From Gerris lacustris (lineage: Eukaryota; Arthropoda; Insecta; Hemiptera; Gerridae): DNA of 64,000 nt. Under the pieces are notes generated by a model. That model worked only from the letters and a program-made list of their open reading frames with translations. It did not search any database and had not been told where the DNA came from. The first letter of the stretch is position 1. Every line of letters starts with the position of its first letter. A program made the position numbers and the translations under genes. The stretch covers positions 27,576,101-27,640,100 of the forward strand of contig OX578281.1 in NCBI GenBank assembly GCA_951217055.1. Direction: 5' to 3'. Positions 1 through 11,207 of the stretch are shown here, one piece after another.

Positions 1-362
1 TGATGTGACTGCAGTCCTTCATAATAAAGGGGGGTTAAGGCGAGGCTTACTTTGAGAAAAAAGGATGTTCACCAAATTATTAGTACTAGACCTCCTGTCG
101 TTACTCAAAAATAATTAAGAAAAAATCTAATGATCTCAACGTTGATCACTATAAACAAAATATTGATAACAATACACTTAATAAGGTAGTATTACGTGGG
201 CCCGTTCCAAGCTATTTTGATCACACTAACCGATTGATAACATTATCTGTGATTATAATAAGAGGCGTGCACTAAATCATTGTTTATTATTTAAAAGTGT
301 AAATGGGGAGCAATAAATGAGATTGTTATTGATTGGAATTGTACATTTTTTTTCTTTTGCAG

Positions 363-412
363 CGAATCGGTCCTAGCAGGCTAGTTCAGTCAGCTCTGGA
401 AGGAGTCGTAAA
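363..412 (+). CDS. Internal exon A of an unrecognised gene (partial)
   Basis: This 50 bp exon follows a strong acceptor (a long T-rich tract, then TTTTGCAG) and precedes the donor GTAAGC. Read in phase 0 it encodes RIGPSRLVQSALEGVV plus two bases of a Lys codon finished by the next exon. I do not recognise the protein. The support is that this and the next three exons have good splice borders and join without a stop through phases 0-2-1-1-0, which is unlikely by chance in DNA this AT-rich. Upstream exons must lie left of the window. The gene is on the plus strand. Confidence 0.62.
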
Positions 413-545
413 GTAAGCTTTTTACTATCATCTCGTTTCTTCTTATAATGTCTCTTGAATTGTTTTTACTAATAGCATGTACAATATTTAATTATTAATT
501 TTGTAGTAAATTGATTATTCATTTTTAATTTGTTTCTTGTTTTAG

Positions 546-610
546 GAAAAAAGATGAGGAGAAAGTGATGCAGCTTTCAGAAATTGTGGAAACCAAAAAG
601 AAACCTAAAA
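546..610 (+). CDS. Internal exon B of the unrecognised gene
   Basis: The exon is 65 bp, with acceptor TTCTTGTTTTAG and donor GTGAGC. Its first base completes the Lys codon from exon A. It then encodes a highly charged Lys/Glu stretch (KKDEEKVMQLSEIVETKKKP) and ends one base into a codon. The composition suggests a flexible or helical charged linker, typical of nuclear proteins, but no family is identifiable. It is separated from exon A by a 133 bp intron. Confidence 0.62.
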
Positions 611-1874
611 GTGAGCTTTTTTAAAAATATGTTTAATAGTTTATATAAAATAATAATTATCATTTAAAAAAAAAAAAAAATCAAGAATTTGGAAAATTAT
701 ATTCACACATATTCCAAGTAGCTAATTTAATGAAACATAAGCCTATAGGATACTTTTTTATATTAGCAGCATTTATTGAAGAATTAATGAGTTAAGCATC
801 ATATTCTGCCAATTTGTGTGGCACATAGCTACCTTGTGTCTTATTATTAATCATCATGAAATTTGCATCTGTTTCAATTCCCAGTGGGATCATATATCAC
901 ACTTTTTTTAAGCAATATTATATTTACGCAGATGGTTAAAATTAATTTGGGACCATCAAGGAGCTATTTTTGGCAAACCATTAAAATTTCTTATAAAAAT
1001 CAGATGAGCACTTTTAAATATATTGGTGTTAAAAACATGCTTGTCCGCATAAGAAATAAAGCAATGGTCGAAGAAGGTTGAAATATAATTGGACTAATTA
1101 TGACCTACCATCCAAATTCCATTCAATTCGGACAAGTAGTTTTTTAGGTTTGGTGATTCGCAAAAAGAGATAAAAAAAAAAGTTTTTCAGAATAATCACA
1201 ATGCTTCTGTTACCTAACACATAAGCTCTCTAAATTAGCTCGGGAGCAGGAATCTAGAAAAAATTTCTTATAAAAAATATTTTTATTTAAGTTGTAAATT
1301 TTCTGTTAGGATTTGTAGAACTGAAAATTCTTATTATTCAGTGGGTCCACTAACTATATATTGATACTGTAGTTCACAGCTGTGTAAAGTGACAAGATTC
1401 TGATTTCCAAAAAAAAAATGTATATTCAGTGCTCGAAAAATGTTGGGAAATATGATCCTCCTGATGAGCTGATTGAGCAGCTGTACGCATATTTGTGAAT
1501 TTGATGTTAAAGTTCATAATGGTCAGATAGTCAGATTATCACTTTTTTTTTTTTTAAAAAATGGCACCTACACTTCTGTGAACTAGGGTTTATGCAGTGT
1601 CTAAGAAACTATTTAGATAGGTGTTAAAATTTTGACAAGGAAAATAAAAAAGAAATTAAGATAAATAAAAATATTGTCTGGTGCCTATTTCTGTTTGAGT
1701 TCCCTCCATATTTTACTTGAGAGTGTTCAGTACAATTCATTGTTTGTGTCCTTGAGAAAACACTGTCAACCCTGACTCTTACATACAAATTTATTGTAGA
1801 ATTTTATATGTTTAATAGGTAAAGTGTTATTATGTTACTAATATTATATAATATATTGACATGTTTGTTATTAG
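611..1874 (+). other. Intron between exons B and C
   Basis: AT-rich intron with no coding signal. The short reading frames in it have no family resemblance. It carries one copy of a dispersed repeat (about 783-1170) that recurs inverted near 58 kb. Confidence 0.5.
783..1170 (+). repeat. Dispersed repeat family, copy 1
   Basis: Two landmarks recur elsewhere. A stretch reading GTGTGGCACATAGCTACCTTGTG near 815 matches, diverged, plus-strand 30913-30950. In inverse orientation it matches about 58275-58310. The sequence GACCTACCATCCAAATT near 1100 matches the inverse of 57990-58010. The two landmarks keep the same order and a similar spacing in the inverted copy, which supports one element family of roughly 350-390 bp. 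No coding capacity or clear termini were found. Confidence 0.45.
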
Positions 1875-1976
1875 TTAAGTCAAAGGAGGTAGTTTCACCA
1901 TCTAAAGCCCAGTCTTCGTCTAAGCTGCGGAGAGTTCAGATTCTTCATGTTGATCGTCAAACATTGAGCATTTCAG
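1875..1976 (+). CDS. Internal exon C of the unrecognised gene
   Basis: This 102 bp exon follows TTTGTTATTAG and ends at a consensus donor CAG|GTAAGA. Its first two bases complete the codon opened by exon B. It reads on through a Ser/Lys-rich part (SKEVVSPSKAQSSSK), then LRRVQILHVDRQTLSIS, and ends one base into the next codon. The LRRVQILHVDRQ part looks like the only potentially folded or conserved strand-like segment. I cannot assign it to a family. Confidence 0.65.
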
Positions 1977-2464
1977 GTAAGAATCCCATTTTGTGTATAT
2001 ATATATATATACATTAAGATGAAGTAGATGTGAGAGAGTTAGTGAGGTACGATCTAAAGAAAAAACTTGTTTACCAACTAGTTTTGTAAAATATATTTAC
2101 ATAATCAGGCTAACATTTTATGAACACAATACAAGACTATAATGTAAGTTCTATGGTAAAGTTTGGAATGTGAATAAGTGAGATTGGAGAAAACAGAGTT
2201 TAAGGATTGGATTAGTTAGAGGAACACAAGGGTGGGGAACAAAATGGAGATGAGAGGATTAACAGTAAGTGATCAGGTAAAGGTTGCAAATTAAGGTAAG
2301 GGTAAAAAGGTGGTAGGTTGCCTTAACTTAAAGATATTACAACAAACACTTAAAAACTAAAATAACAAAAATATATATTGCACAGTAGGTTAACTATAAA
2401 TAAGACTCTTTTAACAATTAAATGCAAGACTAGAAAGGAGAAGAGAGGTGAATATACAAATTAA

Positions 2465-2745
2465 AAATTAGATATAATGTTATGATAACAGATACTGAGG
2501 TTATTGGTGTCAGTTCTAAAATTAACGGTGTTATTAGTTTTGGCTATATGTACATTTCAAGGACATTTCTTCTATAAAAATTAGGTTCTTGAGCAAGGAC
2601 TATGGGATTCGAGAAATCAAATATGTGGTTAGTGGAATAGAAGTGATTAGTAAGGTTGGTTGGGTTGGGGCAGTTGGGTTTGAGGCTGTATTCGTGCTAG
2701 TATAGACGCTTGTGAAGGTACTGAGAGGTTTGGCCAATATAAATT
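2465..2745 (-). pseudogene. Penelope-like element, GIY-YIG domain, C-terminal half (decayed)
   Basis: Read on the minus strand, this stretch contains YIGQTSQYL followed by an NH..FDFSNP region and LAQEPNFYRRNVLEMYI. This matches the C-terminal part of the GIY-YIG endonuclease domain found in Penelope-like retroelements (family knowledge): a YIGQT core, a downstream NH and a conserved E-x-N-x-x-x-R helix. One internal stop (in the KRLY*HEY region) and a frameshift near 2530 show it is dead. The matching N-terminal half lies at 3742-3935, separated by a CR1/jockey-like insertion. The intact element would also carry a reverse transcriptase, which is not present here. Confidence 0.68.
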
Positions 2746-2746
2746 A

Positions 2747-3741
2747 AGGTTTATTGGTGTGGAAGGGAACTCCTACAAGTTTTTTGAGAGCTACCTAAGT
2801 AAGAGGCCTCAGTATGTCTGTTATGGAGATGAAGAATCAGACATTGAAGTAACCAGAAACGGTACACCTCAAGGCTCGGTGCTAGTACCATACACCTTTA
2901 TTATCGACATTGATGATACAGGGCCGTATATGAACTTAACAACACCCCCAGACTGTGATGAAGATTTTGTATTTTTTTGTGATGACTCCAATATCATTCA
3001 TGTACATGAGAACATAGAAAAGCTGAAACAAATAGGAAGGCAAAGATTGGATACCATGAAAGAGTGGTTTAAAGCAAATAATTTTGAATTGAATGTCAAC
3101 AAAACCCAAGTAGAACCTTAGAAACAAAGAAGAATCCTGCAGTGCAAAGTTTCTTGGAATAATGCTGGACAATAGGATGACATGGAAACCTCACAAAGAT
3201 ATGGTCAGAGATAAAGTATCCAAGTACATCTATGTTATAAGAAAACTAAAAAATGAAGTGTCAGAAAAAATTTTAGTTGATGTATATAAGGCAATGATAC
3301 AGAGTGTACTAAGTTATGGCATCATTCTGTGGGGTCACACGAATCTGCAAACACTCCTAATTCTTCAAAAGAAAGCATTAAAGATTATAGCAGGAGCTAA
3401 AAGGCAAGAATCAAGCAGGAAGTTGTTCATAAAATATAAAATAATGACGGTGGTGAATCTATTCATATATAACTCGCTACTAAATTAAAAGTAAATAGTA
3501 ATTTGTTTAGAGACAATAGTAGTTACCACTCATATAACACCAAAACCAAAGACAATCTCATGATTCCTTACCATAGATTATCCAAATCTGTAGTTGGTCA
3601 CTTTATAATAGGAATAAGATTGTATAACCTACTTAGCAAGGACATAAAAGATTTAGATTTTATTGATTTTAAAAAAAGGACTAGACATTTGTTATTAAAC
3701 AATGTATATAATAAATTTATTCTTATTCTTATTCTTATAGG
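2747..3741 (+). pseudogene. CR1/jockey-like non-LTR retrotransposon, 5'-truncated
   Basis: Plus-strand segments in two or more frames give the C-terminal half of a non-LTR reverse transcriptase. They show FFESYLSKRPQYV, the NGTPQGSV motif, FCDDSNI at the position of the catalytic F-A-D-D box, a WFKANNFELNVNKT thumb-side motif, LDNRMTWKPH, and a tail with YNTKTKDNLMIP. Breaks fall at about 3120-3160 and 3490-3500, so it is inactive. The 5' half (endonuclease and the first RT motifs) is missing, as expected for 5'-truncated insertions. The 3' end is a short (TTCTTA)n-like tandem at about 3715-3740, as in CR1-type elements. It sits inside the Penelope-like remnant, flanked on both sides by AGG. 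Confidence 0.75.
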
Positions 3742-3935
3742 ATGAATCACATTCAGGACAATTAATTTTGTAAATGACATTGGATTTGTTTGTGAGAGGA
3801 GTTGGGTCTTTGAGAGTGGAGTATAGTCTCTTAACGGTGTTAACGGGTTTGAAAGAAATTTTAGTGGTAGGGGACTGAAGTATTTTTTTGACTTTTTCAG
3901 AGAGACCTTTAACATATGACAGTGAACATTAATGC
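3742..3935 (-). pseudogene. Penelope-like element, region before and start of GIY-YIG domain
   Basis: The minus strand, in one frame, reads LSEKVKKIL, then SFKPVNTVKRLYSTLKD, then NVIYKINCPECDSS. This is the segment that precedes YIGQT in Penelope-like GIY-YIG domains (N-V-x-Y-K-I-x-C-x-x-C-D pattern, family knowledge). It stops exactly where the CR1/jockey-like element begins. Its continuation is found on the far side of that insertion, in frame if the 3 bp duplication is counted once. No RT domain is detectable to the right, so the element is also 5'-truncated. Confidence 0.68.
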
Positions 3936-4348
3936 TAAATTCTTTCATCTAAAATCATCTCATCTAATTATTAGATTATCATAAACTCATTTTGTACTAC
4001 GTTTTGAGTTTAGTAATATGATAATACATGAATCCTTTTTTTCTCTCCTTAAGGTGGGACATGATCGGATGAATGGTAGGTTTATTTTTATTGGCTCAGT
4101 ACGTTCTTTTTCTATTTAAAAAAAACTATTTTACTTCACGAACGTATTACAAAAAAATTGATCTTTCAAACTCACTGATAAGATTTGAAAAATTATTATA
4201 CCATATTAATTACTACAACTCATGTTTCACACACTACCCCACCTCGAGATGCTGTATGGGAAGGGGGGGGAGGCTCTTTTGGCTTGATAAATATATTGAT
4301 GATGATCTTTTTCCAATATATTATATATAATTATATATATTTTTACTA

Positions 4349-4392
4349 TATATGCCAGTCCTCAAAGGGAACCCTTTGAGGACTGGTATATA
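4349..4392. repeat. Near-perfect 44 bp hairpin
   Basis: Two 21-nt arms around CCAGTCCTCAAAGGG and its complement flank a 2-nt loop, with one mismatch. The hairpin lies in the intron between exons C and D. It could be a foldback transposon relic or a replication-slippage palindrome. The loop is too short for a microRNA precursor. Confidence 0.7.
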
Positions 4393-5068
4393 TCGTAAGG
4401 TTGTTGCCCAGACCTGGGGTCCAAAACAAGTATGTACCACTCTTGCCTGAGGTTTTTTCTACCTTACGCGCTAAATTTATCACACTTTTTTAAGCCGTTA
4501 TCTTTTTTCCCTGCCTATAATTAAGCTTATTAATAATATATTTTACATAACGACAATATATAAACCTAATTTTACAGTATTACCTTTATAAAAATGGAAA
4601 TTGTTTAAAATTATTGTTGCTATGTGAGTATATATTTAATAATTACCATCAAGGATAAGTAGATGAGGTAATTTTAAGTACAATTATTATTTTTTAATCT
4701 ACAGTAATGCAGAAAGAATGTTTATATAGTGTTAAGAATTTATATTTGTTCGTATTGCCGTAAAGTGCTTGAACTGAGTCCAAAATGTATATTAAATATA
4801 CATTTCTGTAGAGCCTGAGTTAAGAAAATATCCAAAACTTTTCTAACTGAATAACTTGAGATAACACCCGTCGAAAATATGTAATCTCCTAGAACCTGCT
4901 CATATGTGATATATATATTTTTTCAGTGTGGTTGTATACATTGAAATACCATAAACACACTTTTAGCCCGTGATGTGGCGGTAGCGTGTTTTCAACTAAA
5001 CTCTTGTTTTAATGTTGTTGGTTTCTTGTACTTCGAAGCTAATTTATTTTTGTCTGTTTTCTGTTCAG

Positions 5069-5163
5069 ATTCAGAAGGGAGCGATGATTCCGAGTGCTCA
5101 GAGGATAGTTGCGAGGATAGTTGCGACGTGACTAAAGGAAGGAGTATCCTCACAAGGAATCAG
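5069..5163 (+). CDS. Internal exon D of the unrecognised gene (acidic Ser/Cys tract)
   Basis: This 95 bp exon lies between acceptor TTTTCTGTTCAG and donor CAG|GTATGG. Its first two bases finish an Asp codon opened in exon C. It then encodes DSEGSDDSECSEDSCEDSC, DVTKGRSILTRNQ, and ends in phase 0. The acidic Ser/Cys run contains a direct duplication (GAGGATAGTTGC twice), so it has probably grown by slippage. Acidic serine tracts of this kind are common casein kinase 2 targets in nuclear proteins, which is inference only. The next exon must begin in phase 0; candidates are at 11079 and 19106. Confidence 0.68.
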
Positions 5164-7485
5164 GTATGGACACTTTTCAGAAAGACTCTTCAATTTTTAA
5201 GTTATTCAGTTAGCCGCTCACTCGGTTCGCTCTGCGCCTACTTCCTTATCTCTAATTCCTCTGTCTTATCCACATAACTTTGTCTTCTTTTAAATTTAAA
5301 AAGAAAATTATTATTATTAATAATTTTATTTCTCTTACCAGAGCTTTTTAATTGGAACATAATTTGTTTTATTATCTCGTATTACAATGTTATATAATAT
5401 AGTTACATTTAATTTAATTATTATAACTGATCTTGACGTACATTTTGTTGTTGTATCTTGTATATAATAGATGATTTTATTATTACCTTAATTTGATATC
5501 TGCGTAATTCAATTTATACATTGTCACATGATTATATTTTTATTTTTTTGTAATTTTATTTAATTACTACAAATGAATGGTCACACAGTAAGACATCCAT
5601 TTAAAGAAAACTTAAGTTTTCAAGAGGTTCTTAATAAGAAGCTAATTTTATTCATTTTCCTACCTTTTTTTAATATAATTTTATTTCCTTCATGCCCTAA
5701 TCTTGATTTGATTTTATTTTATAAATCAGTAGCTGTAATGCTAAAATACTAATTATAAGAGATGATCAATGCTCAAATCTACCGTCCATAAGAGCTTTCA
5801 CTGCTCAAATCTACCGACCATAAGAGCTTTCAATGCTCTCTAATCTATCAATTATAAAAATTTTCATTGCCCAAATCTCTTAGGGTAAGATTTTACACAT
5901 TATAGCGTGATCAAAATGACGCTTAACCCTTTTTAAGAAATGTAGGCATTTTTTGTTCAAAATAAGAGTGTTCACTGCATTTACCTTAAAACAAAAAACA
6001 AAATTTAAAAAGAAAAAATACCATTTTGACCTTAATATTTTAAAAATCGCTAATTTCAAAGATGCCAAATCTGACTGTGTGACCATTGAAAATGCTTTAT
6101 TTTTTTAAACATAATTATTTGGAATTATGTATTGGCATAATATTTTATTATTATTACTTTTATTTGGTCGGTTTTTATCATATCATTTGATTTCCATTTA
6201 ATATGGAATTATTGGGATCGTCAATTTTAATGCGAACTTTTAATTATGATGAATTATACTATATGGATATTGGTTGTGAAGGACTTAGTTGAGTCTTTTC
6301 TGTTATACCGTCCTTTTTAAAATGATAAATTGTACTTTGATGGATATTGGCGTACATTTCTGATGAAGAATTGGAGTAATAAGTACAATTTATAAAACTT
6401 TACTTATTTGTTAACATAATTTTTTAGTTACCTCCAGTAAAAAGGTAAATTGTTACCTTTTTAAGAGGGCAAAAATGTCTTCTTTAAATTCTGTTCTTAT
6501 TGTGTTGTGACAACAATCTAAAAAACTTGACTCCTAGAACTTACTAAGTTTTACTTACTAAATGTAGTACTGCTTTATGTATTTCTACCATGTGTATTAC
6601 TTTTTCATAAAGATGTGTTAAATAAAAATCCAATATTTTTTACTTTTATAAAACTGAAATCAACCAGATATATTGCCAAATTTGTATGAAAGTAGACCAG
6701 AGTCAGTCAAATTTAATCTCTACCAAAAGAAAGTTGTAGGAATTTTCTTTTTTTTATTGTTTCAATGGTTGTTTGATCAAAAAAATCAATACAAAATTAG
6801 ACAAGTTGGTAGGTGTTTAAAGGAAGACCACATAATATTTTTTGTTATAGTACTTTAATTATTTTTTATTTTGTTGGTTTAGAATTACAATTAATTAAAA
6901 TTAGCTCTTTACTTGAGTGTTTTGCTATACTTGTCGTTGTTGCTAATTTTCTTCTACTTTTTGTTAACTATTAGAAAATAGTTTTCCTCATAGGTTTTCT
7001 CTGATTTAAGTTTGTTGAATGTTCAAGATAAGTTGTGCCTTCTATTATATTTGCCTCTAATATTTCTGCTGATTTTCTTTTATAACATTTTAACAGCCAG
7101 ATATCTTTATCTGTAAGTTAGATATTTCGTCCAAAAAATTAATTGTTTCTTTTTTTCCTGCTTAAAAACTTTTTTTCCTTCTTAAAATTGATTGAAACTG
7201 CATAATTGATTGAAAATGGCTAAGAATAAAATTCCTTACTATAACCACATAAAATGCGTGTTAATGAGTGCAATTTGCTGATGAATAGAAATAATAATTA
7301 GTATAATTCAATTTCTCCGCAAATTTTAAGTATCTGTTAACTTATCTTATTTTTTTACTGTCTTTTTTTATTATTTCATTGATTTAGATCAATTATTTCA
7401 TCTTATCTATACTGATTCTTCTCTATCTATAGAGAATAAGAGAGAGATAGAATTCATTTTAGGCAGTTAAAGGTCTTTAATTCAA
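5164..7485. other. AT-rich non-coding stretch
   Basis: Apart from a 32-bp tandem repeat (5766-5880) I see nothing recognisable. The short open frames are compositional. Confidence 0.5.
5766..5880. repeat. 32-bp tandem repeat, about four units
   Basis: The unit starts TGCTCAAATCTACC and includes CATAAGAGCTTTCA. It recurs at about 5770, 5802 and 5834, with a decayed fourth copy at 5868, at spacings of 32, 32 and 34 bp. Confidence 0.75.
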
Positions 7486-7655
7486 CACTTGTTACCTGAT
7501 TTAAGAATACTTGTTACCTGACTTAAGAACGCTTGTTACCTGATTTAAGAATACTTGTTACCTGACTTGAACGCTTTTTACCTGATTTAAGAATACGTGT
7601 TACCTGATTTAAAAATACTTTTACCTGACTTAAGAACACTTATTATCTTACTGAA
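7486..7655. repeat. 22-bp minisatellite, about eight units
   Basis: The unit GTTACCTGATTTAAGAATAC (plus TT) repeats with a period of 21-22 bp from 7491 to about 7650. Several copies alternate between GATTTAAGAATAC and GACTTAAGAACGC versions, suggesting that the higher-order pair was duplicated. Confidence 0.85.
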
Positions 7656-9478
7656 AATAAAAAAAATCAAGTTCAATACAGCTTTTTGAATTAAAAGTTG
7701 GAAATAATTATTGAAAATATGACTATATAAAAAACAACATTTATAAGTGTAATAAAACAAAAATTGAGTATGGCTTCATATTAACAAAAAGAAAATGGTT
7801 TTATTTTTAACTAAAATATATGGAACAATAGTTGAATGTGGAGGAGTTGTACTTGTAATATGCGTATAAAATACTTAGTCTTTAATTTTGGGTGGCAATA
7901 TTTGTTATTTAGTACTGACATTCCAGTATAGCATAAGGGGAAACTGGTGTCTGTGCAATTATAGATAGGATAAGCAAGACAAAGATTACTTGTTAACATT
8001 TTTATCAAGTTGTTAATTTGTATAAATAGAGTGTTGACATTTGGTGGTAGTCTTTTATCTTGCCATACTATATTTATTCATTCCTAAGGTTGGTTTTAGA
8101 ACTCGGCTAAGTTGTAACTTTGTTTTCCTATTTTAGGTTTCAGTATGAAATATTTGCTGTACTTGAGTACAGCATAATTATGTTTCAGCCTGTCTGATCA
8201 ACCTGGCTGGCTGACACATATAATTCTCCATAGTCTCCCTGGTACTAAATGCCTGAACTAATTATCTCATTAACTAATTATCCCTCACTGCACAAATTCT
8301 TTTAATAAGTTAACTGCTTAACTACCATTAGTGACAGAGATTTCGGCTCCATAAATTAGAACAATATTGAAATTCAGTGTACATTTAAATAAGTAAAACA
8401 CATCAATTTTACAGGGCTTGTGTGTGGGTAGAGGTTTCTTTAAAAGTGTACTATAATCACATGTACACATTTCTTTCAAACACAATTATTTTTGAATTTG
8501 TTAAAAATGTATAATACTTTGTGTCCTCTTACTTCGTGTCAATCGAGTTTGTCACATCCACCCAACACCTTGTTTTTAGGGTCTGTAGGCAAAAATTGAG
8601 GATCCTTATAATTTCCTGCGGTTTTTTGCGGTCTGCCTGTCTCTAGTCTTAAGTGACCACGATAATTGTAGGGAATTTATTTTAGTATAGTTTTTAACGT
8701 AGTTATCAAGTTGCCACATTGTAATAATTATTGTATATCAACAATACTCTCTCATAAATAACTCTCTGACTGATGTTGACCAAACAGGACACAACACATC
8801 TCTTCTCCTACACAGATTGGCCAACCTTGTAATACTTAAACAAAATATCCTTTCTTACTTCTGAAAATGAAACAATTAATAGGTAGCTTAAAAAACTCTA
8901 AATAAATAAACACCATACCAAAAATTGTTCTCTTTTACATAACTGGACTCGTTTGTGAGCTACACAATTTAATACTCATGTTCCGATTCTAAGATTATGT
9001 ATTTCTCATGACAAACCAAGTTCATTTAAAACACATGAAAATCTTTGTCAAAATAGTTTTTGACCAATAACTGCAATTGTTATGAAAATTGTCTAAAGCT
9101 TGTTTTAAATCCAACAATAATAAAATAATTTAATTTCAACAAATGTATAAATTAAATAAATTAGCCAAGTATTTACCTTCAGATCACACAAAGGGTCTGC
9201 ATGTAATTTAGCAAATAGAACGAGTTCTTTAACAAGCACAATCGGTCCAGCCATATCAAGATGCAGCCATTTAAAAGTTTTTTTTAGCTATAACTTTTGA
9301 ACCATTTGTTATAATGATGTGGAACAAAAGCTTATATTTGCATTTTTGAAATGAAATGAAACTACGAACCCAATCCATTTCCGAGATAATACATTTTTCT
9401 GATTTTGGGGGGAAAATATGCCACATGTAAAAAATTCCTTAGCCTTTGGTACAAAAACTAAACAATAGTTATTTATGC
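7656..9478. other. AT-rich non-coding stretch
   Basis: No gene signal seen on either strand. Nothing recognisable was found. Confidence 0.45.
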
Positions 9479-9663
9479 ACCTAGGGAGTAAAGTAAGCCA
9501 TTATTCCCTGAGTGAATAAGTTGGTTCTTGAGGCGAATCTGAAGGAACCATGGTCTGATTAACTCCCGAGGCATAGCTGAGGGAATAACGGTAATTAGTT
9601 CCCAAGGCGCAGCTTAGGGAGATAATTATCTCGAGGGGAATTATAGCACTTTACTCCTCAGGT
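9479..9663. mobile_element. 185 bp foldback/MITE-like element with internal repeats
   Basis: The ends ACCTAGGGAGTAAAGT and (inverted) ACCTGAGGAGTAAAGT match at 14 of 16 positions, giving terminal inverted repeats. Inside, a motif of the form CCGAGGCATAGCTGAGGGA recurs near 9528, 9566 and 9602 with spacing of 36-38 bp. No clear target duplication was found, so the superfamily cannot be named. Confidence 0.55.
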
Positions 9664-11078
9664 ACATACAATATTTTATCTCCAGTAGAGAGAAAAAACG
9701 CATCTTCATCCATTGCACAGTTTTTATTTATTATTTTAATAAATAGCAATAATTTATAGCAACTTTAATAGCGATTATAAGAGATTCAAAATTAAAAACA
9801 AATAAGAATTGCAATTAAACTCGAATAGAAGGTTATTTAGATGCAGGTTTAAACAATGATAAACGCAAATTACAAATAAGGTCGAAAAAACAGTGTCGCT
9901 AACTTGGTTTCAACTACTTCACTACCTTATTAATTGAATGAAATTCATACACTACTATTTATAAAATAATTAAGTTGGCAATCCTTCTTTTCATTCCTGG
10001 TTTTACTTTTTCTCCTTACTTTTTGAGTTCAGGGAAGAAATGACTTTCTTTAGTCCCTCTAAACTTATCCAAAATCATAACCTTTTCTCCCTACTGGAAA
10101 TAAAATATATTTGTAAAAATAGTTAGGTATATTTTTTCTCTCTCTTTCACCATTTTCTTAGTATTTCTTCCATACTCTGCTTGATGAAATGAATTTTTAA
10201 GTTATATTAATCATATTGAAGTTAGTGTTTCTAATCGATCTTGTGATATTTCTTTGCCAAAAGGTTTCATCATAATACTGATCGACAGCTAGTTGATGAT
10301 TTTGTGGAGTATTGGTTCTTCAATTATACAAAAAAAAAAAAAAATTGTATAATTTTTGCGGAAAATATTTTAAATTTTGCCTTCAATGTTGATATAGTTA
10401 ATTAGTGTTCATCCTAGAATTTAGTAGGAGCTAAGTGTCATCAAAATCCTTAAATTTCTACTCTTAGAATAAACTTTTAAAAAAATTTTTTTTGGTGTGC
10501 TTTTTTTATATACAAGCATTAGTATTATTAAATTAATAGTTTTTTATTTTTGTTCCAAAAGCTCTGGTAATATTTTTTTTTTTAAAAAAATAGATATATT
10601 TTTTTATATTTTGTTATTATTTGTACTTTAATTTTAAAGAAATTCTCTGTGATATGTATTTACTTTATTCTGTGATATGTTTATTATTAATTTGTGATCA
10701 TTTTACATATTTGTTCATTGTGATACGAACATTTGGTGAACATTTGTTGTTTTTTTTTTCATTTTAGCATTTGGTTTTTTGTTGAATGATTTTTTTTAAA
10801 AAATCTAGAATTGTCATTTGCTCTCTATTTCAAATTGAAGCAAGGTGTTGTAATTTATTTCATATATATATTTATATTTTTTTTAAAAAAAGGAATCAAT
10901 AGACTGCATGTATTTTTAGATGAATATTTGGTGTTGTACATTTTAAGTATAACTATGGTAAAATATGGGATATTTTTCTATTATAAGTAATTCCCGTGAT
11001 AGAAGAATAAGATTCGGAGCATTAAACTAGCCGAAATGAGTACCTGAAAAATAAGATATTTGTGGTGTTTATTTTTAG
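9664..11078. other. AT-rich non-coding stretch
   Basis: Contains poly-A/T runs and no coding signal up to the candidate exon at 11079. Confidence 0.45.
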
Positions 11079-11207
11079 ATGAAAAGACATTTAAGTTCTA
11101 AATCTAATGACACTAATGACTCTAGTAGTAGTAGTAGTACTAGACGTGGAGGACAAAGCACTTGTTGGAACTTAACAGTTAGGCATTATTTAGGCCCATT
11201 GTACTAA
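11079..11207 (+). CDS. Candidate terminal exon E1 (42 codons)
   Basis: It follows a good acceptor (GTGTTTATTTTTAG) and opens in phase 0, the phase required after exon D. It encodes MKRHLSSKSNDTNDSSSSSS followed by TRRGGQSTCWNLTVRHYLGP-LY and a TAA stop. The Ser/Asp/Asn-rich, low-complexity character resembles the acidic Ser tract of exon D. The ORF is short and the intron to exon D would be about 5.9 kb, so this may be a chance frame. Transcript evidence would decide. Confidence 0.3.
   Translation: MKRHLSSKSNDTNDSSSSSSTRRGGQSTCWNLTVRHYLGPLY

Larger units (their letters stand above)
1977..5068 (+). other. Intron between exons C and D, loaded with retroelement remnants
   Basis: A 3.1 kb intron. 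It begins just before a short (AT)n run and holds the Penelope-like/CR1-like nested remnants (about 2460-3935) and a near-perfect hairpin (4349-4392). The rest (about 3935-4340 and 4400-5068) is AT-rich with nothing recognisable. Confidence 0.55.

Noticed and set aside
4349..4392. MicroRNA precursor
   Set aside because: The loop is only about 2 nt and the stem is too short and too perfect for a Drosha/Dicer substrate.
7486..7655. CRISPR-like array (22-bp repeats)
   Set aside because: The repeats are head-to-tail with no unique spacers and the genome is eukaryotic; it is a minisatellite.
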